This document shows, in pieces, positions 51,875 to 59,744 of a stretch of 64,000 bases of DNA (within the stretch, counting starts at the first letter, position 1; every line of letters starts with the position of its first letter). This DNA comes from an uncultured Sphaerochaeta sp. (GTDB lineage: Bacteria; Spirochaetota; Spirochaetia; Sphaerochaetales; Sphaerochaetaceae), in the NCBI RefSeq assembly GCF_963667405.1, contig NZ_OY763408.1, positions 2,255,757 through 2,319,756 on the forward strand, written 5' to 3'. The notes beneath the pieces are model-generated. The model was given only the letters and a program-made list of their open reading frames with translations, was not told the origin of the DNA and ran no database searches. A program made the translations under genes and the position numbers.

Positions 51875-53053
51875 TCACGCCCTCACATTCTCGAGCGCAC
51901 GGAGCAGATCAGCTTGCAGCAAGTCAAACTCCTCAATGCCTGCATGCAGCCTGATCAGGGTGAGCCGGTCTGGGGGAATGGGAGCGGTGTCGGCATACTT
52001 GACCGCCGCAGGGAATACCAAGCTCTCATACCCACCCCAGCTTACCGCCCGCTTGAAGAGGGTGAGGCTGTTCACAAACTGCTTCACATCCTCAAGACAA
52101 TCTGTCTTCAGGTGGAAGCTGAACAGACCGCTGCCACCACGCATCTGCTCTTTGGCAAGCTCGTATTGGTTGAAGGAAGGAAGAAGCGGATACAGCACAT
52201 CCTCCACCTTCGGGTGGTTCTCCAGCATGGTTGCCAGCTTCAGGGCATTCTGGTAGTGCTGGGGCATCCTCAGGTGCAGCGTCCTCAGGTTTCGCATGAC
52301 CAACCAGGCTTGGAAAGGATCGGGAACCGGACCAAGGGGAAGGAACTGGTGCTCGAAGATGGCCTTCATATGGGCATCGTCACCGGCAATGACCCCTCCG
52401 ATGACATCGCTGTTGCCCCCGATGTACTTGGAGGCGCTGTGGATGACCAGATCGATGCCTGCATCGATGGGGTTCTGGAAGTACGGGGTGGCCCAGGTGT
52501 TGTCGATCACTGTCGTGATGCCCTTGCTGCGGGCAAGGTCGGCAACCTGCTTCAGCGGTTGCAGCTTGAAGGTCAGGGTTGTCGGGCTCTCCAGGTAGAT
52601 GAGGCGGGTGTTGTCCCTGATGGCCTCCTCAAACTCAGCGATGTCCGTACCATCGACATAGGTGTGCTCGATGCCGAACTTGGCAAGGTAGGTGTTGAAG
52701 AAGTACTGCACCCACGTATAGCAGTCGCGTACAACCACAGCATGGTCCCCGCTCTTGAGTGTGGAGAGAATGGCAAGCGAGGATGCGGCTACCCCGCTTG
52801 CGACAAGCTTCGCACGGTCGGCATGCTCAAGGGCAGCCAACTTCTCCTCACACAGGTTGACCGTTGGGTTGTTGCCACGGGTGTAGAGGTAGTGGCTGTC
52901 CTCATCAGCCAGCGCATCCCGAAACTCCTCATAGGAGGGGAAGCAGAAGATGGAGGTCTGGAATATGGGTGGGCTCACCGCATGGAAGGGCAGATCCCGC
53001 TCTCCCTGGTGCAGCAGAATTTCCGTAAGAGGTGTTTTCAAATCGGTGTTCAT
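51875..53053 (-). CDS. Cys/Met-metabolism PLP-dependent enzyme
   Basis: The product has 392 residues. The PLP Lys lies in IHSASKYIGGNSDVIGG, the phosphate-binding stretch is LVASGVAASSLAI, and YTRGNNPTV and NTWATPYFQNP complete the pattern. The group covers cystathionine gamma-synthase, cystathionine beta/gamma-lyase and methionine gamma-lyase; the exact reaction cannot be told by eye. It sits between ABC permease and alpha-mannosidase genes of one operon, an unexpected place for a sulfur amino acid enzyme. Spacing is 10 nt to the permease gene and 4 nt to the mannosidase gene. Confidence 0.88.
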   Translation of the reverse strand: MNTDLKTPLTEILLHQGERDLPFHAVSPPIFQTSIFCFPSYEEFRDALADEDSHYLYTRGNNPTVNLCEEKLAALEHADRAKLVASGVAASSLAILSTLKSGDHAVVVRDCYTWVQYFFNTYLAKFGIEHTYVDGTDIAEFEEAIRDNTRLIYLESPTTLTFKLQPLKQVADLARSKGITTVIDNTWATPYFQNPIDAGIDLVIHSASKYIGGNSDVIGGVIAGDDAHMKAIFEHQFLPLGPVPDPFQAWLVMRNLRTLHLRMPQHYQNALKLATMLENHPKVEDVLYPLLPSFNQYELAKEQMRGGSGLFSFHLKTDCLEDVKQFVNSLTLFKRAVSWGGYESLVFPAAVKYADTAPIPPDRLTLIRLHAGIEEFDLLQADLLRALENVRA

Positions 53054-53063
53054 AACGTACCTA

Positions 53064-53897
53064 TCATCCTTTCACGCTTCCTTCGGTAAGGCCGGCAACA
53101 ATGTACTTCTGGCCGAATCCGAACACAATCATGGTGGGAAGCAGTGCGATCACAATACCAGCGCTCATCACATCCCAGCTGATGCCAGCCTTGCTGATGA
53201 ACGAATTGAGGGCTACCGGAACAGTCATCTTGTCATTGGACATCAAGAGCATGACGGCCAGGAAGAGCTCGTTCCAGATGTTGATGAAAGCAAAACAGAA
53301 AATGGCAGCCATACCCGGGCGAGTGATGGGCAGAACCACATGGAAGAGCGACTGGAACATCGAACAGCCGTCGATTTTTGCTGCTTCCTCCAGACTGATG
53401 GGAATACGGTCAAAGAAACCCTTGCTCATGATCGTGGAGAACGCGATGACCGTGGCTACATACACCAGCATCAAAGCCCCGGTGCTGTCCACCCAGCCGA
53501 GCTTGGAGAACATGGTGAAAATCGGGACCATGATGAGGAAGGTCGGGATCGTTTGGGTGAAGTAGAGCGCCAGTTGCAGGATCCCCTTGGTCCTCTGCCT
53601 TGGGTAGCGGGAGAGGGAGAAGCCGCTGAGTATGGAGACGGCCATGGCCAGCAGGCTGGAGATGAGTGCCACCACCAGGGAGTTGCGGAAGTAGAGGGAA
53701 AAGCTCGAGAAGGAGAAGAGCTTGCGATAGCTGTCCAGCGTCGCTGAGGTGGGCAGGTACTGCAGGGGCATGGTATAGATCTCCTTCGGCCCCTTGAGGC
53801 TGGTGACCACGATCCAGTAGAGCGGAAATACTGCGGCCAGGACATAGAAGGCCAACAAGACAAAACGGCCGATGGAGAATACGGTGTTCTTTTTCAT
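53064..53897 (-). CDS. Sugar ABC transporter permease, MalG type
   Basis: The 277-residue product has six membrane segments, first FVLLAFYVLAAVFPLYWIVV. The EAA loop is LEEAAKIDGCSMFQSLFHVV near 170. The C-terminus IVAGLTEGSVKG is typical. It overlaps the upstream permease by ATGA. It serves uptake for the mannosidase operon. Confidence 0.9.
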   Translation of the reverse strand: MKKNTVFSIGRFVLLAFYVLAAVFPLYWIVVTSLKGPKEIYTMPLQYLPTSATLDSYRKLFSFSSFSLYFRNSLVVALISSLLAMAVSILSGFSLSRYPRQRTKGILQLALYFTQTIPTFLIMVPIFTMFSKLGWVDSTGALMLVYVATVIAFSTIMSKGFFDRIPISLEEAAKIDGCSMFQSLFHVVLPITRPGMAAIFCFAFINIWNELFLAVMLLMSNDKMTVPVALNSFISKAGISWDVMSAGIVIALLPTMIVFGFGQKYIVAGLTEGSVKG

Positions 53898-54775
53898 AGG
53901 TTGTCGCCTCCCTTCTCGGTCAGTCGCAGATAAAGCATTGCGTAGGCGAAGAGAAGGATCATGATGATGAGCCCGATGGCCGAGCCCTGTCCATAATCAT
54001 ACTCCTTGAAGACCTTGTTGATCATCTGGGTAGCCAGGATGTTGGTCCGGTTGACCGGCCCTCCATTGGTCATGGCATAGATGATGTCGGGGAAGTTCAC
54101 GATCCACATGGTGCGCAGGAGGATGGTACTGACGATGGTCGGTTTTACATAGGGAACCGTGACCGAGGTGAACTTGCGGATGGCCCCAGCCCCATCAAGG
54201 GTAGCTGCCTCATAGAGCTCGTTGGGCACCGACTGCAGGGCGGCGAGCAGCATGATGCCGAAGAAGGGAACCCCATACCAGATGTTGGGGATCATGACGC
54301 TGATCATGGCAAGGTTCGGATTGGACAGGAAGCCGATCGGTTGGGACAAGAGCCCGATGCGAATCAGCATGTCGTTCACCAAGCCGAATTGGCCGTTGAA
54401 GAGCCAGGCCCAGGTAAGACCGATGGCAAACCCGCTGAGCGCCCAGCCGTAGAAGACGAAAGCAGTATAGATGCCTCTTCCTGCAAATGGCTTCTTCAAC
54501 AGAAGGGCAAGGCCAAACCCAAGCACAAACTGGAAGAAGAGCGAGCCGAAGAGCCACACAACCGTATTGAACAGAATCTGGGCAAACTTGATGTGCGGGT
54601 CAGTCAGAACCGCCTTGAAGTTGTCAAAACCATTGAACCGCAGCTGGTTCAGGTCGAAGAGATTGTAGTTCTGGAAGGCCATGACGGCCCCCCTCAGCAC
54701 GGGATAGTAGATAAACGCCGTGAGGAAGAGCAACGCTGGAACCAACATCCAACGATAAAATTTCCGTTCCATCAT
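53894..54775 (-). CDS. Sugar ABC transporter permease, MalF type
   Basis: The product has about 293 residues and six membrane segments (MLVPALLFLTAFIYYPVLRG first). The EAA loop is YEAATLDGAGAIRKFTSV near 190. Four possible starts follow one another (GTG GTG ATG ATG from 54781); I take the first ATG. The ribosome site is weak. A strong stem-loop lies just upstream, between this gene and the binding-protein gene. Confidence 0.88.
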   Translation of the reverse strand: MMERKFYRWMLVPALLFLTAFIYYPVLRGAVMAFQNYNLFDLNQLRFNGFDNFKAVLTDPHIKFAQILFNTVVWLFGSLFFQFVLGFGLALLLKKPFAGRGIYTAFVFYGWALSGFAIGLTWAWLFNGQFGLVNDMLIRIGLLSQPIGFLSNPNLAMISVMIPNIWYGVPFFGIMLLAALQSVPNELYEAATLDGAGAIRKFTSVTVPYVKPTIVSTILLRTMWIVNFPDIIYAMTNGGPVNRTNILATQMINKVFKEYDYGQGSAIGLIIMILLFAYAMLYLRLTEKGGDNL

Positions 54776-54793
54776 CACCACCTGTCAAGAGAT

Positions 54794-54821
54794 GCTTCCG
54801 GGGTTCACGCACCCCGGAAGC
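54794..54821 (-). promoter_or_regulatory. Intercistronic stem-loop after the binding-protein gene
   Basis: GCTTCCGGGGT (54794-54804) and ACCCCGGAAGC (54811-54821) form a perfect 11-bp stem with a 6-nt loop. No T-tract follows on the minus strand, so it is more likely an mRNA stabiliser than a full terminator. Confidence 0.7.
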
Positions 54822-54838
54822 AGTATACAGCCGAATAC

Positions 54839-56119
54839 TTATTTCCAGTAGTCTTCCCAGCTCTTGATGGCTTGGTCGACGGTGGTGCTGCCCAACAAGA
54901 GGGACTGCATCGTCTGTTCCTGGATCTGAGCCCATGCGGGATACTTGGGATTGTCAAGCGGATACTTCACAAACACGTAGGTAGCCGGATCGGACATTTC
55001 GATCTCCCAGGACTTGTATACTCCGCTGGAGAAGTACGGGTCGTTGGCGTAGGTCGAGGTATGCACCGGGAGCGGACCATAGGCGCGGCAGAAGTCTGCA
55101 TTGTTCTCTGCATTGACCATAAAGGAGATGAAGTCCCATGCCAAGTCTTTGTGCTTGCTGGTGGTAGGAATACCCAGACCGGCAAAGCCGTAGTCGAGGT
55201 AGGTCTTGCCACTTGCACCGACGGGCATCGGAATGACGGTCCACTGTGAGGGATCGAGAGCCTCGGCGACCATGCTCACCGTATCAGGATCCTGTACGAG
55301 GAACGGGGTGGTTCCGCTGATGAAGCCGTTGACCTGCTCATTGAAGCCCCAGTTGATGCCATCGGAGGGAACAGCCTTCTTGTAGAGGTCCACATAAGCG
55401 GCCACGGCCTTGCGGGCAGCAGGGGTGGAGAATGCAAAGGTGCCATCGGTGGTCTTGTAGATGTTGTCAACACTGATGTTGGCCACATCGCTGAGGATCA
55501 AAATGTCGGAGATCTTGAAGGCACTACCCTTTCCGCGGAACCCGAAGCCGTACTGGTTGGGAGCCTTGCCGGTAATGGCAATGGACATCTTGTACAGTTC
55601 GTCGATGGTCTTGGGCATGGTGGTAAAGCCATGTTGGGCAAGAATGTCCGTGCGGACAAACAAGCCTTTCACGAAGAAGAACTGAGGAAGCAGGTAGGGG
55701 GTGTTGTTGACCGTAGTGGCTGCAGTCATGGTAAGCGGCAGCAAATCGGTGCCCTGGTCCCAAGCCTTGAGGTAGCTGGTCAGGTCAACAAGCTTGTTGT
55801 TGTTGACGAACTGCTTCACGGTATGGTCACGAACCTCGATGATGTCCAGTTCCTGATTGCTGTTGAGCATCAGGGTGAGCTTGTTGTCTGCCTGCTCATA
55901 GGGAGGGGAGACCAAGTTGATCTTTACGTTGGGATTCTGTGCCTCGTATTTGGCGATCAGTTCCTGGATCTGTGTGGTGCGGGACGGGCTGGTCATCGTC
56001 TCGACGAAGGTCAAGGTGACCGGGCCGCTCGCCTCTTCCTTGGTTCCGGCGGCAAAAGCCGGGGAGAGAACCAGCAAGAGGGCACAGAGCACGAACAAAA
56101 CAGTCATGTGCTTTTTCAT
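54839..56119 (-). CDS. Extracellular sugar-binding protein of the mannosidase operon
   Basis: The product has 426 residues with a signal peptide (MKKHMTVLFVLCALLLVLSPAFA) and mature start AGTKEEASGPVTLTFVE; no lipobox Cys at the cleavage site. Family-1 binding-protein traits are IQELIAKYEAQNPNVKINLV, IIEVRDHTVKQFVNNN, TPFLVQDPD and KHKDLAWDFISFMVN. The ATG at 56119 starts the signal peptide and has AAAGGAG upstream; the frame is open further back but through the operator. It is the first gene of the seven-gene operon and probably binds a manno-oligosaccharide. Confidence 0.9.
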   Translation of the reverse strand: MKKHMTVLFVLCALLLVLSPAFAAGTKEEASGPVTLTFVETMTSPSRTTQIQELIAKYEAQNPNVKINLVSPPYEQADNKLTLMLNSNQELDIIEVRDHTVKQFVNNNKLVDLTSYLKAWDQGTDLLPLTMTAATTVNNTPYLLPQFFFVKGLFVRTDILAQHGFTTMPKTIDELYKMSIAITGKAPNQYGFGFRGKGSAFKISDILILSDVANISVDNIYKTTDGTFAFSTPAARKAVAAYVDLYKKAVPSDGINWGFNEQVNGFISGTTPFLVQDPDTVSMVAEALDPSQWTVIPMPVGASGKTYLDYGFAGLGIPTTSKHKDLAWDFISFMVNAENNADFCRAYGPLPVHTSTYANDPYFSSGVYKSWEIEMSDPATYVFVKYPLDNPKYPAWAQIQEQTMQSLLLGSTTVDQAIKSWEDYWK

Positions 56120-56138
56120 TTCCAAACTCCTTTCATTC

Positions 56139-56197
56139 GGTATCACCAAGTATACACTTGGTATTACCAAGTTTACCATCAATTTCGGAGTTGTCAA
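56139..56197 (-). promoter_or_regulatory. Promoter and GntR-type operators of the mannosidase operon
   Basis: On the minus strand TTGACA (56192-56197), a 16-nt spacer and TAAACT (56170-56175). Over the transcript start lie CTTGGT-ATT-ACCAAG (56157-56171, perfect) and ACCAAGT-ATAC-ACTTGGT (56145-56162, perfect), plus a third half site GGTATCACC (56139-56147). Overlapping repeats at +1 fit repression by the operon's own GntR-LacI-type protein. Confidence 0.7.
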
Positions 56198-56979
56198 TGA
56201 AAGTCGCACAGCAATTGGTTGAGAATCGTGGTATCACCGCTCTGATCAAAGCCGATGACGTGGACGATGGGACCCTCATAATGGATGGCAGCCAGCCCTG
56301 CTTGCACTGACTTCCAGTCCAGACACCCCTGCCCAACCGGCAAACCGGTATTCTCCCGCACATGCAGGCAGTGCAAGTAAATGCCAGCCTGCTCGATTGC
56401 CTTGGAAAGGCTGCGCTCCTCCATGTTCATATGGAAGGTATCCAGATCAATGCCGAAGTTGGGGTGATTCACAGCGTGGATGAGCTGAAGAGCCTCTTCT
56501 GCGGTGTTCACCAAACAGTGCTCGTAGCGGTTCACCGGCCGAAGGTTCAAAACCACATCCTCCTCTTCGGCAACCGTTGTCAGCGATCTCAAGCTTTTTA
56601 CGCTCTGTTCCCAATGTTCCGATTTGTGTGCAACGTAGGCTTCATCAAACCTACGCTCCGCATACAGCGCTCCCGAAAGGGAACCTCCCCCCATCTCCCC
56701 GAGCAGCTTCATCAACTCCTGCATCCTATGGACTGCCGACCTGCGCATCTCCTCATCGAGACAGGAGAGATCCCACCCAAGCGGAGGAGTCAGTGAGTAA
56801 GAGAGATCAATCTGGTTGTTCCGTGCTTCAAAGAGAAGGCGCTTGCGGCCCCACTGGCTCATCGCAAGCAAGGAGAGTCCATCACATTCGAGCTGACCAT
56901 AGCCCAGTGACTTGGCCTTCTCAGGCAGCAGAGCGGTGTCCACTGCCTGCATTTCCCAGTGAATGCCGAGGCTTCTCAT
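56194..56979 (-). CDS. Xylose-isomerase-like TIM-barrel epimerase family, metal site altered
   Basis: The 261-residue product has the sugar phosphate isomerase/epimerase fold, as in D-psicose/tagatose 3-epimerases: LLGEMGGGSLSGALY, PVNRYEHCLVNTAEEALQLI, FGIDLDTFHMNMEE, LHCLHVRENTGLPVGQGCLDW. In the active family the first metal Glu precedes P-[LV]-NRxE (EPLNRYE), but here it is Arg (LRPVNRYE). The last metal Glu of the closing strand (IES-like) seems to be Val/Ile (GPIVHVIGF). Asp and His of the middle pair remain. It may be a non-catalytic relative or use another chemistry. It ends within the promoter of the mannosidase operon, same strand. Confidence 0.75.
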   Translation of the reverse strand: MRSLGIHWEMQAVDTALLPEKAKSLGYGQLECDGLSLLAMSQWGRKRLLFEARNNQIDLSYSLTPPLGWDLSCLDEEMRRSAVHRMQELMKLLGEMGGGSLSGALYAERRFDEAYVAHKSEHWEQSVKSLRSLTTVAEEEDVVLNLRPVNRYEHCLVNTAEEALQLIHAVNHPNFGIDLDTFHMNMEERSLSKAIEQAGIYLHCLHVRENTGLPVGQGCLDWKSVQAGLAAIHYEGPIVHVIGFDQSGDTTILNQLLCDFH

Positions 56980-57091
56980 ACACTATCCTCTGTTTCAGTA
57001 TACCAGAGCTGAGAAGTGGGCACCAGCCTTTCAGGCAGGGCCCCCTTGCGCCTCTACTCCAAAGCAGGATGTACGTGGTATAGTCGCACGC

Positions 57092-57973
57092 ATGAGAACC
57101 TCACTTGATTGCCTTCCCTGTTTCTTCCGGCAGACGCTGGAAGCCGGAAAACTGTTGGGACTTCCTGCAGATTCGATCAAACACCTCATGGATGAGATCG
57201 GGAACGAACTCAAACACTTCCCTTTGGAAATGAGCCCTCCGGAAATGTCCTACCACATGCAACGCCTGTTCGTTGCATTGACGGGCAAGGAAGACCCGTA
57301 TCTTGAAATAAAGGATCTCAGCAACAAGCAGGCACTGGATGTGATCGATGATTTGAGGAAACTCGTATCAGAATCACAGACCCCCTTGGAAACTGCAGTG
57401 AGGCTTGCATGCGCCGGCAACATCATCGATTACGGGGCGTTTCCCAGCGGCGTTGATGTACAAGCGGAAATCACAAAAATCCTGCACCAACAAAGCAGTC
57501 CAGGCGGCAGTGCTTCCTCCCTGTTTGACTTTGCATCCTTCCACCAGGCACTCAAAAGCGCTCGCCGAATCCTCTATATCGGCGACAATGCCGGGGAAAT
57601 CGTCTTTGACAGGGTCTTGCTGGAAACCATCGCACAGGAGTTTCCCCAGATCGAGCTCTCTTTCGTAACCAGGGAGAGTCCGATCCTCAATGATGTATTG
57701 ACCAAGGACGCCCTTGACTGCGGTCTGGACTCAGTGGCATCCATTGTCTCCAGCGGGAGCAAAACCCCCGGCTTGCTGCTCGACAAGGCAGATCCTGCTT
57801 TCCTGAAGCTGTATCACGAGGCGGATATGATCATCAGCAAGGGCCAAGGTAATTTTGAGGCGCTTTCAGATGCTGAAGGGCCCATCTATTTCCTGTTCAT
57901 CATCAAGTGTGAAGTCATCATGCGGCATATCGGAGGATCGCTGCGAGACCTCGTGCTGAAGAAGAACCATTAG
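57092..57973 (+). CDS. DUF89/ARMT1-like damage-control phosphatase family protein
   Basis: The product has 293 residues. It starts MRTSLDCLPCFFRQTLEAG (the paired Cys are typical of the bacterial/archaeal subgroup). It contains ILYIGDNAGEIVFDRVLLE, SFVTRESPILNDVLTKDAL and ADMIISKGQGNFEAL, the three DUF89 metal and active-site blocks. Members are metal-dependent phosphatases thought to remove harmful sugar or cofactor phosphates. TATAGT (57079-57084) ends 7 nt before the ATG and no ribosome site is seen, so the mRNA may be leaderless. It overlaps the convergent permease gene by 4 nt. Confidence 0.85.
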   Translation: MRTSLDCLPCFFRQTLEAGKLLGLPADSIKHLMDEIGNELKHFPLEMSPPEMSYHMQRLFVALTGKEDPYLEIKDLSNKQALDVIDDLRKLVSESQTPLETAVRLACAGNIIDYGAFPSGVDVQAEITKILHQQSSPGGSASSLFDFASFHQALKSARRILYIGDNAGEIVFDRVLLETIAQEFPQIELSFVTRESPILNDVLTKDALDCGLDSVASIVSSGSKTPGLLLDKADPAFLKLYHEADMIISKGQGNFEALSDAEGPIYFLFIIKCEVIMRHIGGSLRDLVLKKNH

Positions 57974-58785
57974 CCTTTCACCGCCCCCATAGTCAGACCT
58001 TTCACCACATACTTCTGGAAGAACATGGTAAGGATGATCGCAGGTGCCATGATCGTCACTGCTGCAGCCATGACAGCCCCCCAGTCGACCTCGACATAGG
58101 AGAGGAAGTTGTAGACGGCGATAGGGAGTGTTCTGGTTTTCTGTTGGCTCAATACCTGGCTGAACATGAAGTTGTTCCAACTGAAAATGAAGGAGAGCGT
58201 CGTCGCTGTCACGACCCCTGGCCCGGAAAGCGGCAAAAGAATCTTCACAAAGGCACTCTGCTGGGTAAGCCCGTCGACCATAGCCGCTTCTTCCAGTTCA
58301 CGCGGCACCGAGTCGAAGTACGGGGACATGACCCAGACCACCAGAGGCAAGGCGATGAGCATGTGGCTGAGAATGAGGGCAACATAGCTGTCCATCAGGC
58401 GCAGGCGGGAGAAAACAATGTACCAAGGCATCAGAAAGGAGATACCGGGCATCAGACGGGCAACCAGAATGAAGATGGAGAGTTTCTTCTGTTTGTAACG
58501 GGCGATCGAGTAGGCGGCAGGAAGCCCAAGCACGAGGCTGAACGCCACGCTCACCATCGAAACGATGAGAGAGTTCTTCATATAGTGCAGGAAGTCCTGC
58601 TCGATGAAGACACGCTCGTAGTTTTGCATCACCGGGGTGAAGATGAACTTCGGAGGCCAGCTGATGATATCCACCTGTGTCTTGAACGAGCTCATGAGCA
58701 TCCAGACAAAGGGGAAGAGAATCGGGATGATGATCAGGACGAGTACGAGGAGGAACAGGATGGAGTGGACAGGATTCTTTTTCAT
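57970..58785 (-). CDS. Sugar ABC transporter permease, MalG type
   Basis: The 271-residue product has six membrane segments (SILFLLVLVLIIIPILFPFVW first). The EAA loop is LEEAAMVDGLTQQSAFVKIL near 160, and it ends VVKGLTMGAVKG. It is the last gene of the third sugar ABC operon. It starts 12 nt after the other permease gene. Confidence 0.9.
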   Translation of the reverse strand: MKKNPVHSILFLLVLVLIIIPILFPFVWMLMSSFKTQVDIISWPPKFIFTPVMQNYERVFIEQDFLHYMKNSLIVSMVSVAFSLVLGLPAAYSIARYKQKKLSIFILVARLMPGISFLMPWYIVFSRLRLMDSYVALILSHMLIALPLVVWVMSPYFDSVPRELEEAAMVDGLTQQSAFVKILLPLSGPGVVTATTLSFIFSWNNFMFSQVLSQQKTRTLPIAVYNFLSYVEVDWGAVMAAAVTIMAPAIILTMFFQKYVVKGLTMGAVKG

Positions 58786-58796
58786 GGCAACCTCCC

Positions 58797-59675
58797 CTAC
58801 AGCTCAAAAGCCCGACGCAGTCGCATGACAACGAGGCTGAAGAGCAGGACAATGAGAAACAGGAAGACCAGCATGACTGCACTCTGTCCCATTCTGAAGT
58901 ACTCGAAACTGTACTTGAAGGCAAGCACATTGAGGTTCTCGGAAGCGTACCCTGGGCCTCCTCCTGTCATCGAATAGATGATGTCGTAGGTTTTCAAGGC
59001 ATCGATGGCCCTGAGGATGACGGCTGTGAGAATGGTGGGCATCAGCATCGGCAACGTGATGCGGAACAGCACCTGACGGGCGTTCGCCCCATCGACCATG
59101 GCCGATTCATACGGCTCTGAGGAGAGGCCGGCAAGGCCGGCAAGCACGATGATGGTGATCATCGGCGTCCATTGCCAGATATCCACAATGATCAGGGAGG
59201 GCATGACCGTCTTTGCATCACTGACCCAACCGCTTTGGGGGAGCTTGAGGACGCTCAGCACATAGTTGAGGATGCCGATGGTCGGATCATAGAAAAGATT
59301 CCATACAATACCGATGGCAACCGGGGTTGCTACCAGGGGAAGCAGCAGCAAGGTCTTCACCACGCCTTTCCCCTTGAACGATCGGTTCAAAGCCAGGGCA
59401 AGGACCGTTCCGAGCACCATCTCCACGATGACCGAGCCGAACGTGAAATAAAAGGTCCGGCCCAAGGCTTCAAGGAACCGGGGTTCCTGGAGAACCTGCA
59501 GATAACTCTTCAGACCAACAACGGAGAGAGGCCTTCCGCTGGTGAGACTCCAGTCGGTGAAGCTGAGAAAAAAGGTGTATCCCACGGGAAAAACCATCAG
59601 GACCACCACGAAAATCACCGCTGGGAGGGGAAAGAGGTAGCGGAGGTTTCTTTCAAAAAAGCCTTGTCGGATCAT
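58797..59675 (-). CDS. Sugar ABC transporter permease, MalF type
   Basis: The 292-residue product has six membrane segments (LFPLPAVIFVVVLMVFPVGY first). The EAA loop is YESAMVDGANARQVLFRITL near 195. The ATG at 59675 is chosen for AAGGAG 8 nt upstream; the frame is open to 59726 through a stem-loop. Partner of the following permease. Confidence 0.88.
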   Translation of the reverse strand: MIRQGFFERNLRYLFPLPAVIFVVVLMVFPVGYTFFLSFTDWSLTSGRPLSVVGLKSYLQVLQEPRFLEALGRTFYFTFGSVIVEMVLGTVLALALNRSFKGKGVVKTLLLLPLVATPVAIGIVWNLFYDPTIGILNYVLSVLKLPQSGWVSDAKTVMPSLIIVDIWQWTPMITIIVLAGLAGLSSEPYESAMVDGANARQVLFRITLPMLMPTILTAVILRAIDALKTYDIIYSMTGGGPGYASENLNVLAFKYSFEYFRMGQSAVMLVFLFLIVLLFSLVVMRLRRAFEL

Positions 59676-59699
59676 CTGTACGCTCCTTGTCGCGCAAGA

Positions 59700-59724
59700 G
59701 GCCGACCGAACGATTCGGTCGGCC
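59700..59724 (-). promoter_or_regulatory. Intercistronic stem-loop after the binding-protein gene
   Basis: GGCCGACCGAA (59700-59710) and TTCGGTCGGCC (59714-59724) form a perfect 11-bp stem with a 3-nt loop in the 69-nt gap before the first permease gene. No T-tract. Confidence 0.7.
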
Positions 59725-59744
59725 ATTCGCTACGTGTGTAAGGT

